DNA from: Janibacter limosus
Lineage (GTDB): Bacteria; Actinomycetota; Actinomycetes; Actinomycetales; Dermatophilaceae
DNA length: 64,000 nucleotides
Direction: 5' to 3'
Assembly: GCF_004295485.1 (NCBI RefSeq)
Contig: NZ_CP036164.1
Location: forward strand, 3,162,001-3,226,000
A program made the translations under genes and the position numbers. Positions 52,843 through 62,931 of this stretch are shown here, one piece after another. Position 1 is the first letter of the stretch; the number at the start of each line of letters is the position of its first letter. Below the pieces are notes generated by a model. It saw only the letters and a list, made by a program, of their open reading frames with translations, was not told the DNA's origin and ran no database searches.

Positions 52843-53976
52843 TCAGCCGGCGAGCCGCACCGGCTGGAGGACGTAGCGGTAGGTCGTGTCGAGCTCGCCG
52901 TCCTGGCTGTCCTGGCCGGTGACCATCGCCGGCTTCAGCGGAGCGGTGAAGGACAGCCGGGTGAAGGTCGTGCCGAGCACGCCGAGCCCGTCGAGCAGGT
53001 AGCCGGGGTTGAAGGCCACCTCGATGTCCGGTCCGTCGACCTTGGCCTCGACGGCCTCGGAGGCCTGGGCGTCATCGCCGGTACCTGCCTCGATGGTCAC
53101 CTGACCGTCGGTGAAACGCAGCCGGACGGGGGTGTTGCGCTCGGTGACCAGGGCGACGCGCTTGACGGCCTCGGTGAGCACCTCGGTGTCGATGACGGCC
53201 TCGGTCTCGCTCGAGCTGGGGAAGATCTTGGAGACCTTGGGGTACTCGCCGTCGAGCAGCCGGCTGGTCGTGTGGCGCTGACCGGCCTCGAAGCCGACGA
53301 GACCCGACCCACCTGCGGCTGCGCCGAGGGAGACCTCGATCGAGCCCGCGGCACCCAGGGCCTTGGCCGTGTCGGACAGGGTCCGTGCCGGGATGAGTGC
53401 GACGTGGCTGGCATCGGAGACGTTGGGGCTCCAGGTCAGCTCACGCATGGCCAGGCGGTAGCGGTCGGTGGCCAGCAGGGTGACCTTCTCGCCCTCGATC
53501 TCGACGCGGACGCCGGTGAGGATCGGCAGGGTGTCCCCGCGGTCCGCCGCGATCTGGACCTGCTGCACGGCCTGGGTGAAGGCGGTGCCGTCGATGCTGC
53601 CGCTGCCCTCGGGAGAGGTCGGCAGGGTCGGGTACTCGTCGGCCGGCATCTGCAGCAGGGCGAAGCGCGAGCTGCCGCAGGTGACCTGGACCTTGGCGCC
53701 GTCCGTCACGACGTCGACCGGCTTGCCGGGCAGGTTGCGGGAGATGTCGGCGAGCAGGCGGCCGAGGACGAGGACGGTGCCGGGCTCGGTGACCTCGGCA
53801 GCAACCGTGATGCGTGCCGAGACCTCGTAGTCGAAGGTCGACAGGGTGATCGTGCCGTCGTCCGCCGCCTCGATGAGGACGCCGGCCAGGACGGGGACCG
53901 GCGGCCGGTTGGGCAGGCCACGGGCCACCCAGGTGACCGCCTCGGCCAGGACATCGCGCTCGACGCGGAACTTCAC
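52843..53976 (-). CDS. dnaN: DNA polymerase III beta sliding clamp
   Basis: A 377-residue clamp with three topologically similar domains: VKFRVERDVLAEAVTWVARGL at the N-terminus, TLPTSPEGSGSIDGTAFTQA starting the second, and GEYPKVSKIFPSSSETEAVI starting the third. The YVLQPVRLAG C-terminus matches the consensus end (xxPVR). The GTG at 53976 is the start; the longer frame to 54027 would enter the origin region. Confidence 0.97.
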   Translation of the reverse strand: MKFRVERDVLAEAVTWVARGLPNRPPVPVLAGVLIEAADDGTITLSTFDYEVSARITVAAEVTEPGTVLVLGRLLADISRNLPGKPVDVVTDGAKVQVTCGSSRFALLQMPADEYPTLPTSPEGSGSIDGTAFTQAVQQVQIAADRGDTLPILTGVRVEIEGEKVTLLATDRYRLAMRELTWSPNVSDASHVALIPARTLSDTAKALGAAGSIEVSLGAAAGGSGLVGFEAGQRHTTSRLLDGEYPKVSKIFPSSSETEAVIDTEVLTEAVKRVALVTERNTPVRLRFTDGQVTIEAGTGDDAQASEAVEAKVDGPDIEVAFNPGYLLDGLGVLGTTFTRLSFTAPLKPAMVTGQDSQDGELDTTYRYVLQPVRLAG

Positions 53977-54726
53977 GGCAAACCTACTTTCGACGCGCTC
54001 CTGCGCGAGCTCATCCGAATGACACAACTAGTCACGCGCAGCACAGCGCATGGATTGCTGACATTACGCGTTCGGGGCCGTGCTGGTGAATCGAGGTCCT
54101 TGTCATTTCGGTCGCGGTGTCCGTCCACAGGTCGGGCCGTGGTCATGCGTGGGGGAGGAAATGGATGGATAGAGGTCTCATCGTTGTCATAGGCGGTGTG
54201 GATACCGTGGACAAGTGCCTCCAGGCCAGTCATGGCGGGGTTCTTGGCTGTGGACAACGGGGTGGACTGCACGTGGACATGTTGCTGAGGCTGTGTGCGG
54301 TGCCAGCTCGTCACCAGACCCACGCTGTCCTGCACACCTCGTGCACAGGCTCATCCTCAGGCTCCTGTGGGCAACACATCCTTGATTTTCCGCCCGTGCA
54401 GGATCTGTCGTCCTGATGGGCGAACCCACGGGTGATCCGAGAGGCGTCATGTGGACGACACGCCGCCCTGTGCGGGCCCAGGTGTGGATGACCGTCAGGG
54501 GTTCGCCGGAAAGTGGCGACTCACGAGTACCCACAAGAGTGTCCACAGGCTGGGGACATGTGGACAACTGCGGCTCGAGGCGGGAGCCCACGGAGGTCAC
54601 GATGAGGTCTCCACGTCACGCACAGCTGGGGAGAACCCTGTGGACAACTGTGGACGAGGGGTCGTCGATCGGGGCGGACCGTGCTCGACGGGGGGTGTCG
54701 ACGGGCCACCTGCAGAGCAGCGAGGC
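53977..54726. other. Replication origin (oriC), dnaA-dnaN intergenic part
   Basis: A 750-bp gene-free region between dnaA and dnaN with many DnaA boxes. Exact TGTGGACAA (inverse of TTGTCCACA) occurs at 54249, 54559 and 54639, and close variants at 54206 (CGTGGACAA), 54539 (GTGTCCACA) and 54649 (TGTGGACGA). Further degenerate boxes lie between. The clustering at 54.2-54.66 kb marks the initiator assembly site. No strongly A+T-rich unwinding stretch stands out; the least G+C-rich part is next to dnaN (54035-54070 and 54150-54200). Dense antisense-like ORFs here are not genes. Confidence 0.93.
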
Positions 54727-56247
54727 TCAGCCGACCTGCTGCTTGATGCGGTTGGTCAGCTCGGTGACCTGGTTGTAGATCGCTCGTCGCTCGCCCATGA
54801 GCTCACGGATCTTGCGCTCGGCGTGCATGACCGTCGTGTGGTCGCGCCCGCCGAACTGATCGCCGATCTTGGGCAGCGACATGTCGGTGAGCTCGCGGCA
54901 AAGGTACATCGCGATCTGGCGTGCCGTGACGAGCAGGCGGGTGCGTGAGGCACTCTGCAGGTCCTCGATGCTCAGCCCGAAGTAGTCGGCCGTCTGCGCC
55001 ATGATCGTCGCGCTCGAGATCTCGCTGGACTGCTCGTTGGGGATCAGGTCCTTCAGCACGATCTGGGCCAGGCCGATGTCGACCGGCTGCCGGTTGAGGC
55101 TGGCGAAGGCCGTGACGCGGATCAGGGCGCCCTCGAGCTCTCGGATGTTGGTGCTGATCCGGCTGGCGATGAACTCCAGGACGTCGGCCGGGACCGACAG
55201 CTTTTCCTGGATGGCCTTCTTGCGCAGGATCGCGATCCGGGTCTCGAGGTCGGGCGGTTGCACGTCGGTGAGCAGACCCCACTCGAAGCGGCTGCGCATG
55301 CGCTCCTCGAAGCCGGACAGCAGCTTTGGGGGCACGTCCGAGGTGATGACGACCTGCTTGTTGGCGTTGTGCAGGGTGTTGAAGGTGTGGAAGAACTCTT
55401 CCTGGGTCTGCATCTTGCCCTGGAGGAACTGGATGTCGTCGATGAGCAGGACGTCGACATCGCGGTACCGGCGCTGGAAGTTGGCGGCCTTGTCGTCGCG
55501 GATGCTGTTGATGAAGTCGTTGGTGAACTCCTCGGAGTTCACGTACCGCACCTTGACGTGGGGGTAGAGGCTGCGCGCGTAGTGGCCGATCGCGTGGAGC
55601 AGGTGGGTCTTGCCCAACCCGGACTCCCCGTAGATGAAGAGCGGGTTGTAGGCCTTGGCCGGCGCCTCGGCCACGGCGACCGCTGCGGCGTGGGCGAAGC
55701 GGTTGCTCGCCCCGATGACGAAGGTGTCGAAGATGTACTTGGGGTTGAGCCGGGTGAGCTCCACCTGCTCGGGCTCGGGGCGGCCGCGACGCGAGCGGAC
55801 CGGGACCGGCTCGGGGTCCTCGTCGACCAGGCCGTCGTCTCGATCCTCCACCGGCAGGGTCGAGGAGAGTCCCTGCGGGCGTGGTCGGCGGGGGGTGTCG
55901 TGCCCGAGGGCGACGTGCTGCGGGTCCAGGCCGTCGGGGTCCAGGCCGTCGGTCGGCGGGATTGAGTCACCATCGGCCAGGTCGGGATCGACGGTGACCG
56001 CCAGGCGGATCGGGCGCCCCAGCTGGTCGGACAGGGCTTGGGTGACGTGTCGACGCAGGCGCTGCTCGACGAAGTTCTTGGAGAAGTCGTCCGGGACCGC
56101 GATCAACGCGGTGTCGTCGAGCAGTCCGACGAGGCGGGCCATGCTGAGGAAGGCTCTGCGGGTGACCGGGACGCCATCGGCGTCCAAGGACTCGAGGGTC
56201 GTGCGCCACACCTCACTGAAGTCGACCGCGTCGGCCACTGGGCGCAC
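54727..56247 (-). CDS. dnaA: Chromosomal replication initiator DnaA
   Basis: A 506-residue AAA+ initiator. Domain I (1-85), a low-complexity acidic domain II (about 85-165) with a repeated [11 protein letters not shown] segment, domain III with Walker [16 protein letters not shown] and Walker [16 protein letters not shown], and domain IV with the DnaA box-binding signature [16 protein letters not shown]. The GTG at 56247 follows an AGGA site. It is transcribed away from rpmH, towards oriC. Confidence 0.97.
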   Translation of the reverse strand: MRPVADAVDFSEVWRTTLESLDADGVPVTRRAFLSMARLVGLLDDTALIAVPDDFSKNFVEQRLRRHVTQALSDQLGRPIRLAVTVDPDLADGDSIPPTDGLDPDGLDPQHVALGHDTPRRPRPQGLSSTLPVEDRDDGLVDEDPEPVPVRSRRGRPEPEQVELTRLNPKYIFDTFVIGASNRFAHAAAVAVAEAPAKAYNPLFIYGESGLGKTHLLHAIGHYARSLYPHVKVRYVNSEEFTNDFINSIRDDKAANFQRRYRDVDVLLIDDIQFLQGKMQTQEEFFHTFNTLHNANKQVVITSDVPPKLLSGFEERMRSRFEWGLLTDVQPPDLETRIAILRKKAIQEKLSVPADVLEFIASRISTNIRELEGALIRVTAFASLNRQPVDIGLAQIVLKDLIPNEQSSEISSATIMAQTADYFGLSIEDLQSASRTRLLVTARQIAMYLCRELTDMSLPKIGDQFGGRDHTTVMHAERKIRELMGERRAIYNQVTELTNRIKQQVG

Positions 56248-56691
56248 ACCTCAAATTCCTGCGGCTCGGGGCCGATCGGGTCACTCTGACAACAGTCATC
56301 CTGCACCCTCGAAGCAGTCATCCACAAAGTTGTCCACAGTCTGTGGGTAGAGATGGGGGGCAGGTGGTGAAGGCTGACGTTAACAACACCATCGGGTCCC
56401 GGCAACCCGGCCCGACCGGCAATCCATGAGCAATCGGCGTGTCGGCTTTGCATCCTGCTCGGCCAGTGGAAGCGTGGCCCGATTGGCATCCCATCGGAGC
56501 GAGGGCTCCGTGGTTTGACCTCGTGAGCGGCTGTCCCGTACCTTGGACGTCGGCCTGTCGGCCGCTTTCGCATGCCCATGATCCAGCCGGACTCGTCCGG
56601 TGTCCAGACGTGGGCTTCCGATCGTGGCCGAAGATGGCCGTCGACTTCAGCACCGGGTCCGCCAGGGCCCACAGATCATCGGAGACCGCAC
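56248..56691. other. dnaA-rpmH intergenic region with DnaA boxes
   Basis: A 444-bp gap between divergent dnaA and rpmH. Two DnaA boxes, TTGTCCACA at 56330-56338 and TCATCCACA at 56318-56326, lie next to each other and could mediate dnaA autoregulation or be a second part of the origin. The rpmH promoter is to the right (56515-56544). Nothing else was recognised. Confidence 0.75.
56515..56544 (+). promoter_or_regulatory. Candidate rpmH promoter
   Basis: TTGACC (56515-56520) and TACCTT (56539-56544) separated by 18 bp, about 150 bp upstream of rpmH. This resembles vegetative sigma promoters, and a long leader is normal for rpmH. Confidence 0.6.
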
Positions 56692-56829
56692 ATGAGCAAG
56701 CGCACCTTCCAGCCGAACAACCGTCGCCGCGCCAAGACGCACGGCTTCCGCCTGCGCATGCGCACCCGCGCCGGCCGGTCCATCCTGGCCAACCGCCGGG
56801 CCAAGGGCCGCGGCAAGATCTCCGCCTGA
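56692..56829 (+). CDS. rpmH: 50S ribosomal protein L34
   Basis: A 45-residue basic protein, [20 protein letters not shown] onward, with the invariant L34 pattern of [13 protein letters not shown] and the [14 protein letters not shown] end. First gene of the conserved rpmH-rnpA-yidD-yidC-jag-rsmG-parA-parB series, 10 bp before rnpA. Confidence 0.98.
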   Translation: MSKRTFQPNNRRRAKTHGFRLRMRTRAGRSILANRRAKGRGKISA

Positions 56830-56839
56830 CGAGCCGACG

Positions 56840-57214
56840 GTGCTGCCCGCGCGGCACCGCCTGACGGACCGCGCGGACTTCGCGGCAACCATCCGGGGAC
56901 GAGGCGCTCGGCGCCACGGTTCCAGGCTGCTCGTGGTTCATGCCCGTGTGGCGGACGCGACTCAGACCGACGTCCGGGGAGACTCCTCCCCGCGCGTCGG
57001 TCTCGTTGTGTCCAAAGCGGTGGGCAATGCCGTGACGCGGACCCGGGTCAAGAGGCGCCTGCGGGCGCAGGCCGCGCCGATCCTGGGGAGTTTGCCAGCC
57101 GGCACGGACCTCGTGGTGCGGGCCAACCCGACGGCTGCCGACGCGACGAGCGACGAGCTCGGTGCGGCCCTGCGGCACTGCCTGCGTCACCTGCTCGTTG
57201 GTGACGTGACATGA
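56840..57214 (+). CDS. rnpA: Ribonuclease P protein component
   Basis: A 124-residue protein cofactor of RNase P, which matures tRNA 5' ends. The RNR-type motif is VSKAVGNAVTRTRVKRRLRA, preceded by LTDRADFAATIRGRGAR. GTG start at 56840, overlapping yidD at its end by 4 bp. Confidence 0.95.
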   Translation: MLPARHRLTDRADFAATIRGRGARRHGSRLLVVHARVADATQTDVRGDSSPRVGLVVSKAVGNAVTRTRVKRRLRAQAAPILGSLPAGTDLVVRANPTAADATSDELGAALRHCLRHLLVGDVT

Positions 57215-57543
57215 AGATCCTCGCGCTGCCCCTCGTATGGCTCGTCCGCGGCTACCAGCTCCTGGTCTCGCCGATGCTGCCGCAGACCTGTCGCTACTTC
57301 CCCAGCTGCTCGGCGTACGGAGTGACCGCTCTGCAGCGGTTCGGTCTCGTCCGTGGCGCCTATCTGACCGTGCATCGCCTTGTGCGGTGCAACCCCTGGT
57401 CCGCCGGGGGCATCGACCACGTGCCCGAGACGTGGGCGCAGCGCGGCTCGCCTGATCTGGCCCGCCCCCGCTTCGCCGACATCGCGGCGTACGACGACGG
57501 CGTCGACACCGACGTCACCGACCGAAGGACGTTCACCACGTGA
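57211..57543 (+). CDS. yidD: Membrane protein insertion efficiency factor YidD
   Basis: A 110-residue protein with an amphipathic N-terminus and the conserved CRYFPSCSAYGVTALQRFG and HRLVRCNPWSAGGIDHVP blocks (three conserved cysteines). It assists YidC-mediated insertion. Its C-terminus is about 25 residues longer than in E. coli. It overlaps rnpA and yidC by 4 bp each. Confidence 0.95.
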   Translation: MKILALPLVWLVRGYQLLVSPMLPQTCRYFPSCSAYGVTALQRFGLVRGAYLTVHRLVRCNPWSAGGIDHVPETWAQRGSPDLARPRFADIAAYDDGVDTDVTDRRTFTT

Positions 57544-58580
57544 GCTTCAGCGACATCATCTACCCCTTCGAGTGGCTCGTCGCCTGGATCATGTATCTGT
57601 GGCACGGTGCCTTGACGACGATCGGTCTCCCGGAGGCCAGTGGTTGGACGTGGACCCTGTCCATCGTCGGACTCGTCCTCGTGATGCGGGCAGCGCTCAT
57701 CCCGCTCTTCGTCAAGCAGATTCACGCCTCACGCAAGATGCAGCTGATCCAGCCCGAGATGGCCAAGATCCAGGCCAAGTACAAGGGCAAGAACGACCCC
57801 GACTCCCGTCAGAAGATGACGGAAGAGACGATGGCGCTCTACAAGGACAGCGGGACCAACCCCTTCGCCTCCTGCCTGCCGATCATCGCCCAGATGCCGT
57901 TCTTCTTCGGCCTCTTCCGGGTGCTCAACAACCTCGACGAGATCGGGTCTGGTGCCCGTGGTGGCATCGGACCGATCACCCAGCAGGTTGCCGCCCAGGC
58001 GGAGTCGTCCTCGATCTTCGGCGCCCCGCTGTCCGCCCAGTTCCTGGGTACCGACGGTGGTCTGAGCGTCAAGATCGTCACGGTCACGCTGATCATCCTG
58101 ATGTCGCTGACCACCTTCACGACGCAGTACCAGCTGATGCGCAAGAACATGCCGGCTGCGGCGTTGGAAGGTCAGTTCGCCCAGCAGCAGAAGATCATGC
58201 TGTATCTCTTCCCGATCATCTTCGCGGTCTCTGGTGTGTACTTCCCGATCGGTGTCCTCATCTACTGGTTCACGACCAACCTGTGGACCATGTGCCAGCA
58301 GTTCTACGTGATCCGTCGCATGCCTGCGCCCGGGTCGGCGGCCGAGAAGGCGATGCAGGACCGTCGGCGCAAGGCCGGCAAGTCGCTGGACACCCCCGAG
58401 GAGACGCGCGAGCGGGCCCATGACGCGGAGATGGCCGAGGAGCTGCAGTCCAAGGGAGTCATCTCGGGCCAGCGCCAGCAGCCGACGTCCAAGAAGCGCG
58501 CGAAGAAGAAGGGCGGCACGCCGCCGAAGTCAGGTCCGGCCTCAGCCGTCGACGAGCAGAAGCCCACGACCGACAACTGA
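57540..58580 (+). CDS. yidC: Membrane protein insertase YidC
   Basis: A 346-residue actinobacterial YidC without the large periplasmic domain of Gram-negative homologues. Five transmembrane helices: one near residues 10-30, then VMRAALIPLFVKQIHASRKM (containing the conserved Arg of the hydrophilic groove), a charged hairpin, ASCLPIIAQMPFFFGLFRVL, VTVTLIILMSLTTFTTQYQL and the MLYLFPIIFAVSGVYFPIGV pair. A basic cytoplasmic tail of about 80 residues follows. GTG start at 57540. Confidence 0.96.
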   Translation: MSFSDIIYPFEWLVAWIMYLWHGALTTIGLPEASGWTWTLSIVGLVLVMRAALIPLFVKQIHASRKMQLIQPEMAKIQAKYKGKNDPDSRQKMTEETMALYKDSGTNPFASCLPIIAQMPFFFGLFRVLNNLDEIGSGARGGIGPITQQVAAQAESSSIFGAPLSAQFLGTDGGLSVKIVTVTLIILMSLTTFTTQYQLMRKNMPAAALEGQFAQQQKIMLYLFPIIFAVSGVYFPIGVLIYWFTTNLWTMCQQFYVIRRMPAPGSAAEKAMQDRRRKAGKSLDTPEETRERAHDAEMAEELQSKGVISGQRQQPTSKKRAKKKGGTPPKSGPASAVDEQKPTTDN

Positions 58581-58628
58581 CCTCGGCCGTCCCACGTGGA
58601 CAGCCGCCCGCCACACGCAGGAGAAGCC

Positions 58629-59300
58629 ATGACTGACAACCCCACGCCAGAGGCTGCCCCGGAGCACGATGCCCCGGAGCAGGACGCTCAGGAGCAGGAG
58701 AGCGGCGCCCCCGAGACGAGCCAGCCTCGCAAGACGCGTCGCCAGCTCCTGGAGCGGGAAGGGGAGGTCGCAGCCGATTTCCTCGAGACCCTCCTCGACA
58801 TCGCCGACCTCGACGGGGACATCGACCTCGACATCGACGGCGACCGTGCCGCGGTCGCCGTCGTCGACTCGGACGAGGGTCGGGTTCCGCGCCGCCTCGT
58901 CGGGCAGGACGGCAAGGTGCTCGAGGCGCTCCAGGAGCTCACTCGCCTGGCCGTCCAGTCCGCCACGGGTGACCGCAGTCGCCTCATGCTGGATGTCGCC
59001 GGCCACCGCGCGGCTCGCCGGGCAGAGCTCGTCGAGATCGCTGGTCGTGCCATCGCGTCGGTGAAGGAGAGTGGCGAGTCCGTGGACCTCGAGCCGATGA
59101 GCGCCTTCGAGCGCAAGGTCGTCCACGACGCGGTCCTGGCCGCTGGCCTGGTGTCCGACTCCTCCGGGACGGAGCCGCGACGGTTCGTCGTCGTCCACCC
59201 CGCCGACAACGGGGACGACGCCGAGGACGCCGCCGGAGACGGCGACGATGCGCGCGCGCAGGACAGCACCGCGCCGCAGGACGCGCCGGAGGGTGCGTGA
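58629..59300 (+). CDS. Jag/KhpB RNA-binding protein (KH-R3H)
   Basis: A 223-residue protein with an acidic, Glu/Asp-rich N-terminus, a KH domain (about 75-145, LVGQDGKVLEALQELTRLAV) and an R3H domain (150-195, LEPMSAFERKVVHDAVLAAG and the preceding RAIASVKESGE). It binds RNA in complex with KhpA and affects cell envelope growth. Start at the ATG at 58629 with GGAGAAG upstream. It lies between yidC and rsmG, as usual. Confidence 0.94.
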   Translation: MTDNPTPEAAPEHDAPEQDAQEQESGAPETSQPRKTRRQLLEREGEVAADFLETLLDIADLDGDIDLDIDGDRAAVAVVDSDEGRVPRRLVGQDGKVLEALQELTRLAVQSATGDRSRLMLDVAGHRAARRAELVEIAGRAIASVKESGESVDLEPMSAFERKVVHDAVLAAGLVSDSSGTEPRRFVVVHPADNGDDAEDAAGDGDDARAQDSTAPQDAPEGA

Positions 59301-59311
59301 CGACCGTCCCC

Positions 59312-59325
59312 GTTTCACGTGAAAC
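59312..59325. other. parS site 1
   Basis: GTTTCACGTGAAAC, a perfect palindrome identical in its core to the bacterial parS consensus, just upstream of the rsmG start. ParB binds it to form the chromosome partition complex. Confidence 0.93.
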
Positions 59326-59334
59326 GCTGGGGTC

Positions 59335-59973
59335 ATGACTGCTGAGATCCCGCTGGCACCGCAAGGCGCCCACCGACTCTTCGGTGGGCGCCTTGCCCAT
59401 GCCGAGGCCTTCACCGCGATCCTCGCCGACACCGGAGTCAGCCACGGGCTGATCGGACCGCGAGAGGTCCCCATCCTCTGGGAGCGTCACGTCCTCAACT
59501 GCGCCGTGATCGAGGACGCCTTCGAGGCGGACGCCCGTGTGGTCGACGTCGGCTCCGGCGCCGGGCTCCCCGGCATCGCAGTGGCCATCGCACGCCCCGA
59601 TCTGGACATCCACCTCGTCGAGCCGATGCTTCGCCGGACCGAGTGGCTGACGACCACCGTCGAGGACCTGGGGCTGGACAACGTCACCGTCCACCGCGGG
59701 CGGGCGGAGGAGTTCCACGACGTGCTGCAGGCCCGTTACGTCACCGCCAGGGCGGTCGCGCGTCTCGACAAGCTGGCCCGTTGGTGCCTGCCCCTGGTCA
59801 CGCCCGGCGGCAGCATGATCGCGATGAAGGGCCGTGCCGCCGCAGAGGAGCTCGAGTCCGCGACGAAGGTGCTGCGACGGCTCGGTGTCACGAGCAGCCG
59901 CGTCACGCCGCACGGTGATGGGCTTGTGGATGAGCCGACGCTCACTGTGGACAGCGTCAAGGCGTCGAGCTGA
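59335..59973 (+). CDS. rsmG: 16S rRNA (guanine-527-N7) methyltransferase RsmG
   Basis: A 212-residue SAM-dependent methyltransferase of 16S rRNA G527. Motif I is VVDVGSGAGLPGIAVAIARP, preceded by PREVPILWERHVLNCAVIED, the RsmG hallmark, and followed by the LVEPMLRRTEWL acidic loop. It starts 9 bp after a parS palindrome, so promoter and partition site are combined. Confidence 0.96.
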   Translation: MTAEIPLAPQGAHRLFGGRLAHAEAFTAILADTGVSHGLIGPREVPILWERHVLNCAVIEDAFEADARVVDVGSGAGLPGIAVAIARPDLDIHLVEPMLRRTEWLTTTVEDLGLDNVTVHRGRAEEFHDVLQARYVTARAVARLDKLARWCLPLVTPGGSMIAMKGRAAAEELESATKVLRRLGVTSSRVTPHGDGLVDEPTLTVDSVKASS

Positions 59974-60018
59974 CGGGTGGGCGATCTCGTCGGCCCCAGT
60001 TCGCGGAGAAGTCGGCCG

Positions 60019-60032
60019 TTTCACGTGAAACG
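60019..60032. other. parS site 2
   Basis: GTTTCACGTGAAAC, here extended to a 22-bp perfect palindrome (60015-60036) by flanking GGCC on each side. It lies in the rsmG-parA gap. Confidence 0.93.
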
Positions 60033-60054
60033 GCCACGCCACACGGGTCACCGG

Positions 60055-60068
60055 TTTCACGTGAAACA
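60055..60068. other. parS site 3
   Basis: GTTTCACGTGAAAC, 36 bp after site 2 (start to start), in the leader of parA. Together the three sites mark the ParB loading zone near oriC. Confidence 0.93.
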
Positions 60069-60230
60069 TGACGAAGTTGTCCACCGTCAGTTGGGGACAA
60101 CGCGTGGACCGGGACCAGTCGGAGCGCTCCCGGCGCCTGACGCAGTCGTGCGGAGGCGCCCGCTTTTGGCGTGTCGGCCCGCAGTGGGGTTGTATGGCGG
60201 GGCTCGTCGTCCAACAGGAGGAATGTCTCG

Positions 60231-61358
60231 GTGACACCAGCACGATCCGTAGCCTCGGGTGTCGGGTGGCCTGCCCTGCCGCCGGTGCCCACGAGTGCAC
60301 CCATCGGCTGGCTGGGCGTCCGCCCGACGGTCGCACCCGTAGCCCTGACGCAGGCGCACGACGCCGCGGCTGCCGAGTCCTCCCCGGGTGAGGCCACAGC
60401 GGCCCCAGCCCCTGTCGACCCGCCCCACGTGGAGGATGAACCCCAGATGCCCGAGCCCCTGACTGCCACGGCGGTCCCAGCGCAACCAGACGCGGAGACC
60501 CAGGGCGCAGTGGTCGAGGAGGTGCCGCCCTCACTGCCACGACCGGCGCAGTCGCGCATCATGACCGTGTCCAACCAGAAGGGCGGCGTGGGCAAGACCA
60601 CGACAGCAGTCAATGTCGCCGCAGCCCTGGCCCAGAGCGGTCTGCGGGTGCTGCTGATCGACACCGACCCCCAGGGCAATGCGAGCACCGCGCTCAACAT
60701 CGACCACCGAGCCGACGTGTCGAGCATCTACGACGTGCTCGTGGACGGCATGCCGATCTCCGAGGCCATGCAGGCATGCCCGGACGTCGACAACCTGTGG
60801 TGCGTCCCGGCCACGATCGACCTTGCGGGTGCAGAGATCGAGCTCGTGTCGCTCGTGGCACGCGAGAGCCGCATGGCCAAGGCCCTCGATGCATGGATGC
60901 GCGAACGTGCCTCGGCCGGGGAGCCGCGGATCGACTACGTGATCATCGACTGCCCGCCGAGCCTGGGCCTGCTCACGGTCAACGCCTTCGTCGCTGCGCA
61001 GGAGGTGCTCATCCCGATCCAGTGCGAGTACTACGCGCTCGAGGGCCTGAGCCAGCTGCTCAACAACATCACGCTCATCAAGACGCACCTCAACCCGGAC
61101 CTGCACGTCTCGACCATCCTGCTGACGATGTACGACGCACGCACGCGCCTCTCGGCGCAGGTGGCCACCGAGGTGCGCGAGCACTTCGCCGCCCAGGTCC
61201 TCGACACCACGGTTCCTCGATCGGTCCGGGTGTCAGAGGCCCCGAGCCACGGACAGACCGTCATCACCTATGACCCGCAGAGCACCGGCGCGCGATGCTA
61301 CCTGGACGCAGCCGCTGAGATCGCCCACCGTGGCGTCGAGACGAAGGATGAAGCATGA
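60231..61358 (+). CDS. parA: Chromosome partitioning ATPase ParA
   Basis: A 375-residue Walker-type ATPase that positions the ParB-parS complex. The GTG at 60231, 8 nt behind AGGAGGA, gives a 100-residue disordered N-terminus rich in Pro and Ala, followed by the deviant Walker [20 protein letters not shown], the [13 protein letters not shown] segment, and [15 protein letters not shown]. The long N-terminal extension is typical of actinobacterial ParA. It overlaps parB by 4 bp. Confidence 0.96.
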   Translation: MTPARSVASGVGWPALPPVPTSAPIGWLGVRPTVAPVALTQAHDAAAAESSPGEATAAPAPVDPPHVEDEPQMPEPLTATAVPAQPDAETQGAVVEEVPPSLPRPAQSRIMTVSNQKGGVGKTTTAVNVAAALAQSGLRVLLIDTDPQGNASTALNIDHRADVSSIYDVLVDGMPISEAMQACPDVDNLWCVPATIDLAGAEIELVSLVARESRMAKALDAWMRERASAGEPRIDYVIIDCPPSLGLLTVNAFVAAQEVLIPIQCEYYALEGLSQLLNNITLIKTHLNPDLHVSTILLTMYDARTRLSAQVATEVREHFAAQVLDTTVPRSVRVSEAPSHGQTVITYDPQSTGARCYLDAAAEIAHRGVETKDEA

Positions 61359-62452
61359 GTGAGAAGCGACGGGGCCTCGGCCGCGGTCTGGGCGCCCTGA
61401 TCCCCGAGTCGGGCGGCGCGCCGCGGCTCGAGCGGCCGGTCGACGTGTTCTTCCGCGACCAGGATCGGCCTGCGGCGGTTCCCAACACGGCGGCCGGGAT
61501 GCTGGCCGACGCGGCGGCATCGGGCGCGACGTCTGCGGCTCCCCGTGCGGATGGGACGACGTCGACGACACCGGCGGGAGCGTCCGCGGAACCCGAGCAG
61601 GACGTGACCGCGACCGACGAGGAACTCGCCGCAGTCCCCGGAGCAACCTTCGCAGAGGTCCCCGTCTCCGCGATCCGGCCCAACCCCAAGCAGCCACGGA
61701 CCGTCTTCGACGAGGACGACATGGCCGAGCTCGTGCACTCGATCCAGGAGATCGGGGTGCTGCAACCGATCGTCGTGCGCCGTCTCGACGGCGTCGACGG
61801 CGTGGACTTCGAGCTCATCATGGGCGAGCGTCGCTGGCGGGCGAGCAAGGCGGCCGGCAACGAGACCGTGCCGGCCATCATCAAGGCGACCGAGGACGAC
61901 GCGCTCCTGCGGGACGCGCTGCTGGAGAACCTCCACAGGAGCAACCTCAACGTCCTCGAGGAGGCTGCCGCCTACCGACAGCTGCTCGACGACTTCGGCT
62001 GCAGCCAGGAGGAGCTGGCCGGGCGCATCGGTCGCTCCCGACCGCAGATCTCCAACACCCTCCGGCTGCTGCGCCTGCCTCCGCTCGTCGCGAGGCGAGT
62101 CGCCGCGGGAGTGCTGAGCGCTGGTCACGCGCGCGCGCTGCTCACCCTGGAGGACGGCGGTCAGATGGAGCGCCTTGCCCAGCGCATCGTCGCCGAGGGC
62201 CTGTCCGTGCGCACGGTGGAGGAGATCGTCGCCCTGGGCATGGACCCCGAGAAGGAGCGACGGGCCGCTCCCCGGGCCGGGAAGCACCACCCCCAGCTCG
62301 ACGACCTCGCCGGCCGGATCAGCGACCGCCTCGACACGCGCGTCAAGATCAATCTGGGGCAACGCAAGGGGCGGATGACGATCGAGTTCGCCTCGATGGA
62401 GGACCTCCACCGGGTCCTCGGCCAGATGGGCGTCGACGCAGACGAGTCCTGA
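61355..62452 (+). CDS. parB: Chromosome partitioning protein ParB
   Basis: A 365-residue parS-binding CTPase clamp. The N-terminal [14 protein letters not shown] box binds ParA, residues 120-200 hold the ParB/Srx domain ([33 protein letters not shown]), and a helix-turn-helix follows ([20 protein letters not shown], then the [13 protein letters not shown] block). The C-terminus is a dimerisation domain. An Ala/Thr-rich linker separates the first two parts. Confidence 0.96.
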   Translation: MSEKRRGLGRGLGALIPESGGAPRLERPVDVFFRDQDRPAAVPNTAAGMLADAAASGATSAAPRADGTTSTTPAGASAEPEQDVTATDEELAAVPGATFAEVPVSAIRPNPKQPRTVFDEDDMAELVHSIQEIGVLQPIVVRRLDGVDGVDFELIMGERRWRASKAAGNETVPAIIKATEDDALLRDALLENLHRSNLNVLEEAAAYRQLLDDFGCSQEELAGRIGRSRPQISNTLRLLRLPPLVARRVAAGVLSAGHARALLTLEDGGQMERLAQRIVAEGLSVRTVEEIVALGMDPEKERRAAPRAGKHHPQLDDLAGRISDRLDTRVKINLGQRKGRMTIEFASMEDLHRVLGQMGVDADES

Positions 62453-62483
62453 CGGCGGCGGGAGCTGCCTCGGGAGCCGGCAT

Positions 62484-62534
62484 GCAAGAGGCCGCGTGGT
62501 GAAGGGATCTCTCTTCGACCACGCGGCCTCTTGC
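62484..62534. terminator. Terminator hairpin between parB and trxA
   Basis: Two perfect 17-bp arms (62484-62500 and 62518-62534) with a 17-nt loop, between convergent parB and trxA. It probably ends both transcripts. Confidence 0.85.
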
Positions 62535-62572
62535 CGATCAGCCACACCAATTACGTTGTGGCGCAGGGGAAC

Positions 62573-62896
62573 TCAGCCGATGAAGGGCTCGAGCTCCTTG
62601 ACGATCTTGGGCTTCGGGAGCGCGCCGACGATGGTCTTGACGACCTCGCCGCCCTGGAAGACGTACATCGACGGGATCGAGGTGATGCCGTAACGACCGG
62701 TCGTCTGCGGGTTGGCGTCGGTGTCGAGCTTGACGATCTTCAGCTTGCCCTCGTACTGCCCGGAGAGCTCTTCGAGCACGGGCGCGACCGCGCGGCACGG
62801 GCCGCACCAGGTGGCCCAGAAGTCGACGAGGACGGGGACGTCACTGTTGAGGACGTCCTGCTCGAAGGTTGCATCGGTGGTCGGTGTGGTGGCCAT
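62573..62896 (-). CDS. trxA: Thioredoxin
   Basis: A 107-residue thioredoxin with the redox pair in WATWCGPCRAVAP. The TSIPSMYVFQGG cis-proline loop is conserved. The ATG at 62896 is preceded by an AAGGAG site. It lies 35 bp downstream of trxB on the same strand, so reductase and substrate are co-expressed. Confidence 0.97.
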   Translation of the reverse strand: MATTPTTDATFEQDVLNSDVPVLVDFWATWCGPCRAVAPVLEELSGQYEGKLKIVKLDTDANPQTTGRYGITSIPSMYVFQGGEVVKTIVGALPKPKIVKELEPFIG

Positions 62897-62931
62897 GTGG
62901 TTGTCTCCTTGGGTGGTCTCGGGTGGGGTGG

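Noticed and set aside
60062..60170. Earlier start for ParA within the parS region (60171 or before)
   Set aside because: The GTG at 60231 has a strong AGGAGGA site at proper spacing; the upstream frame overlaps partition sites and has no ribosome-binding site.
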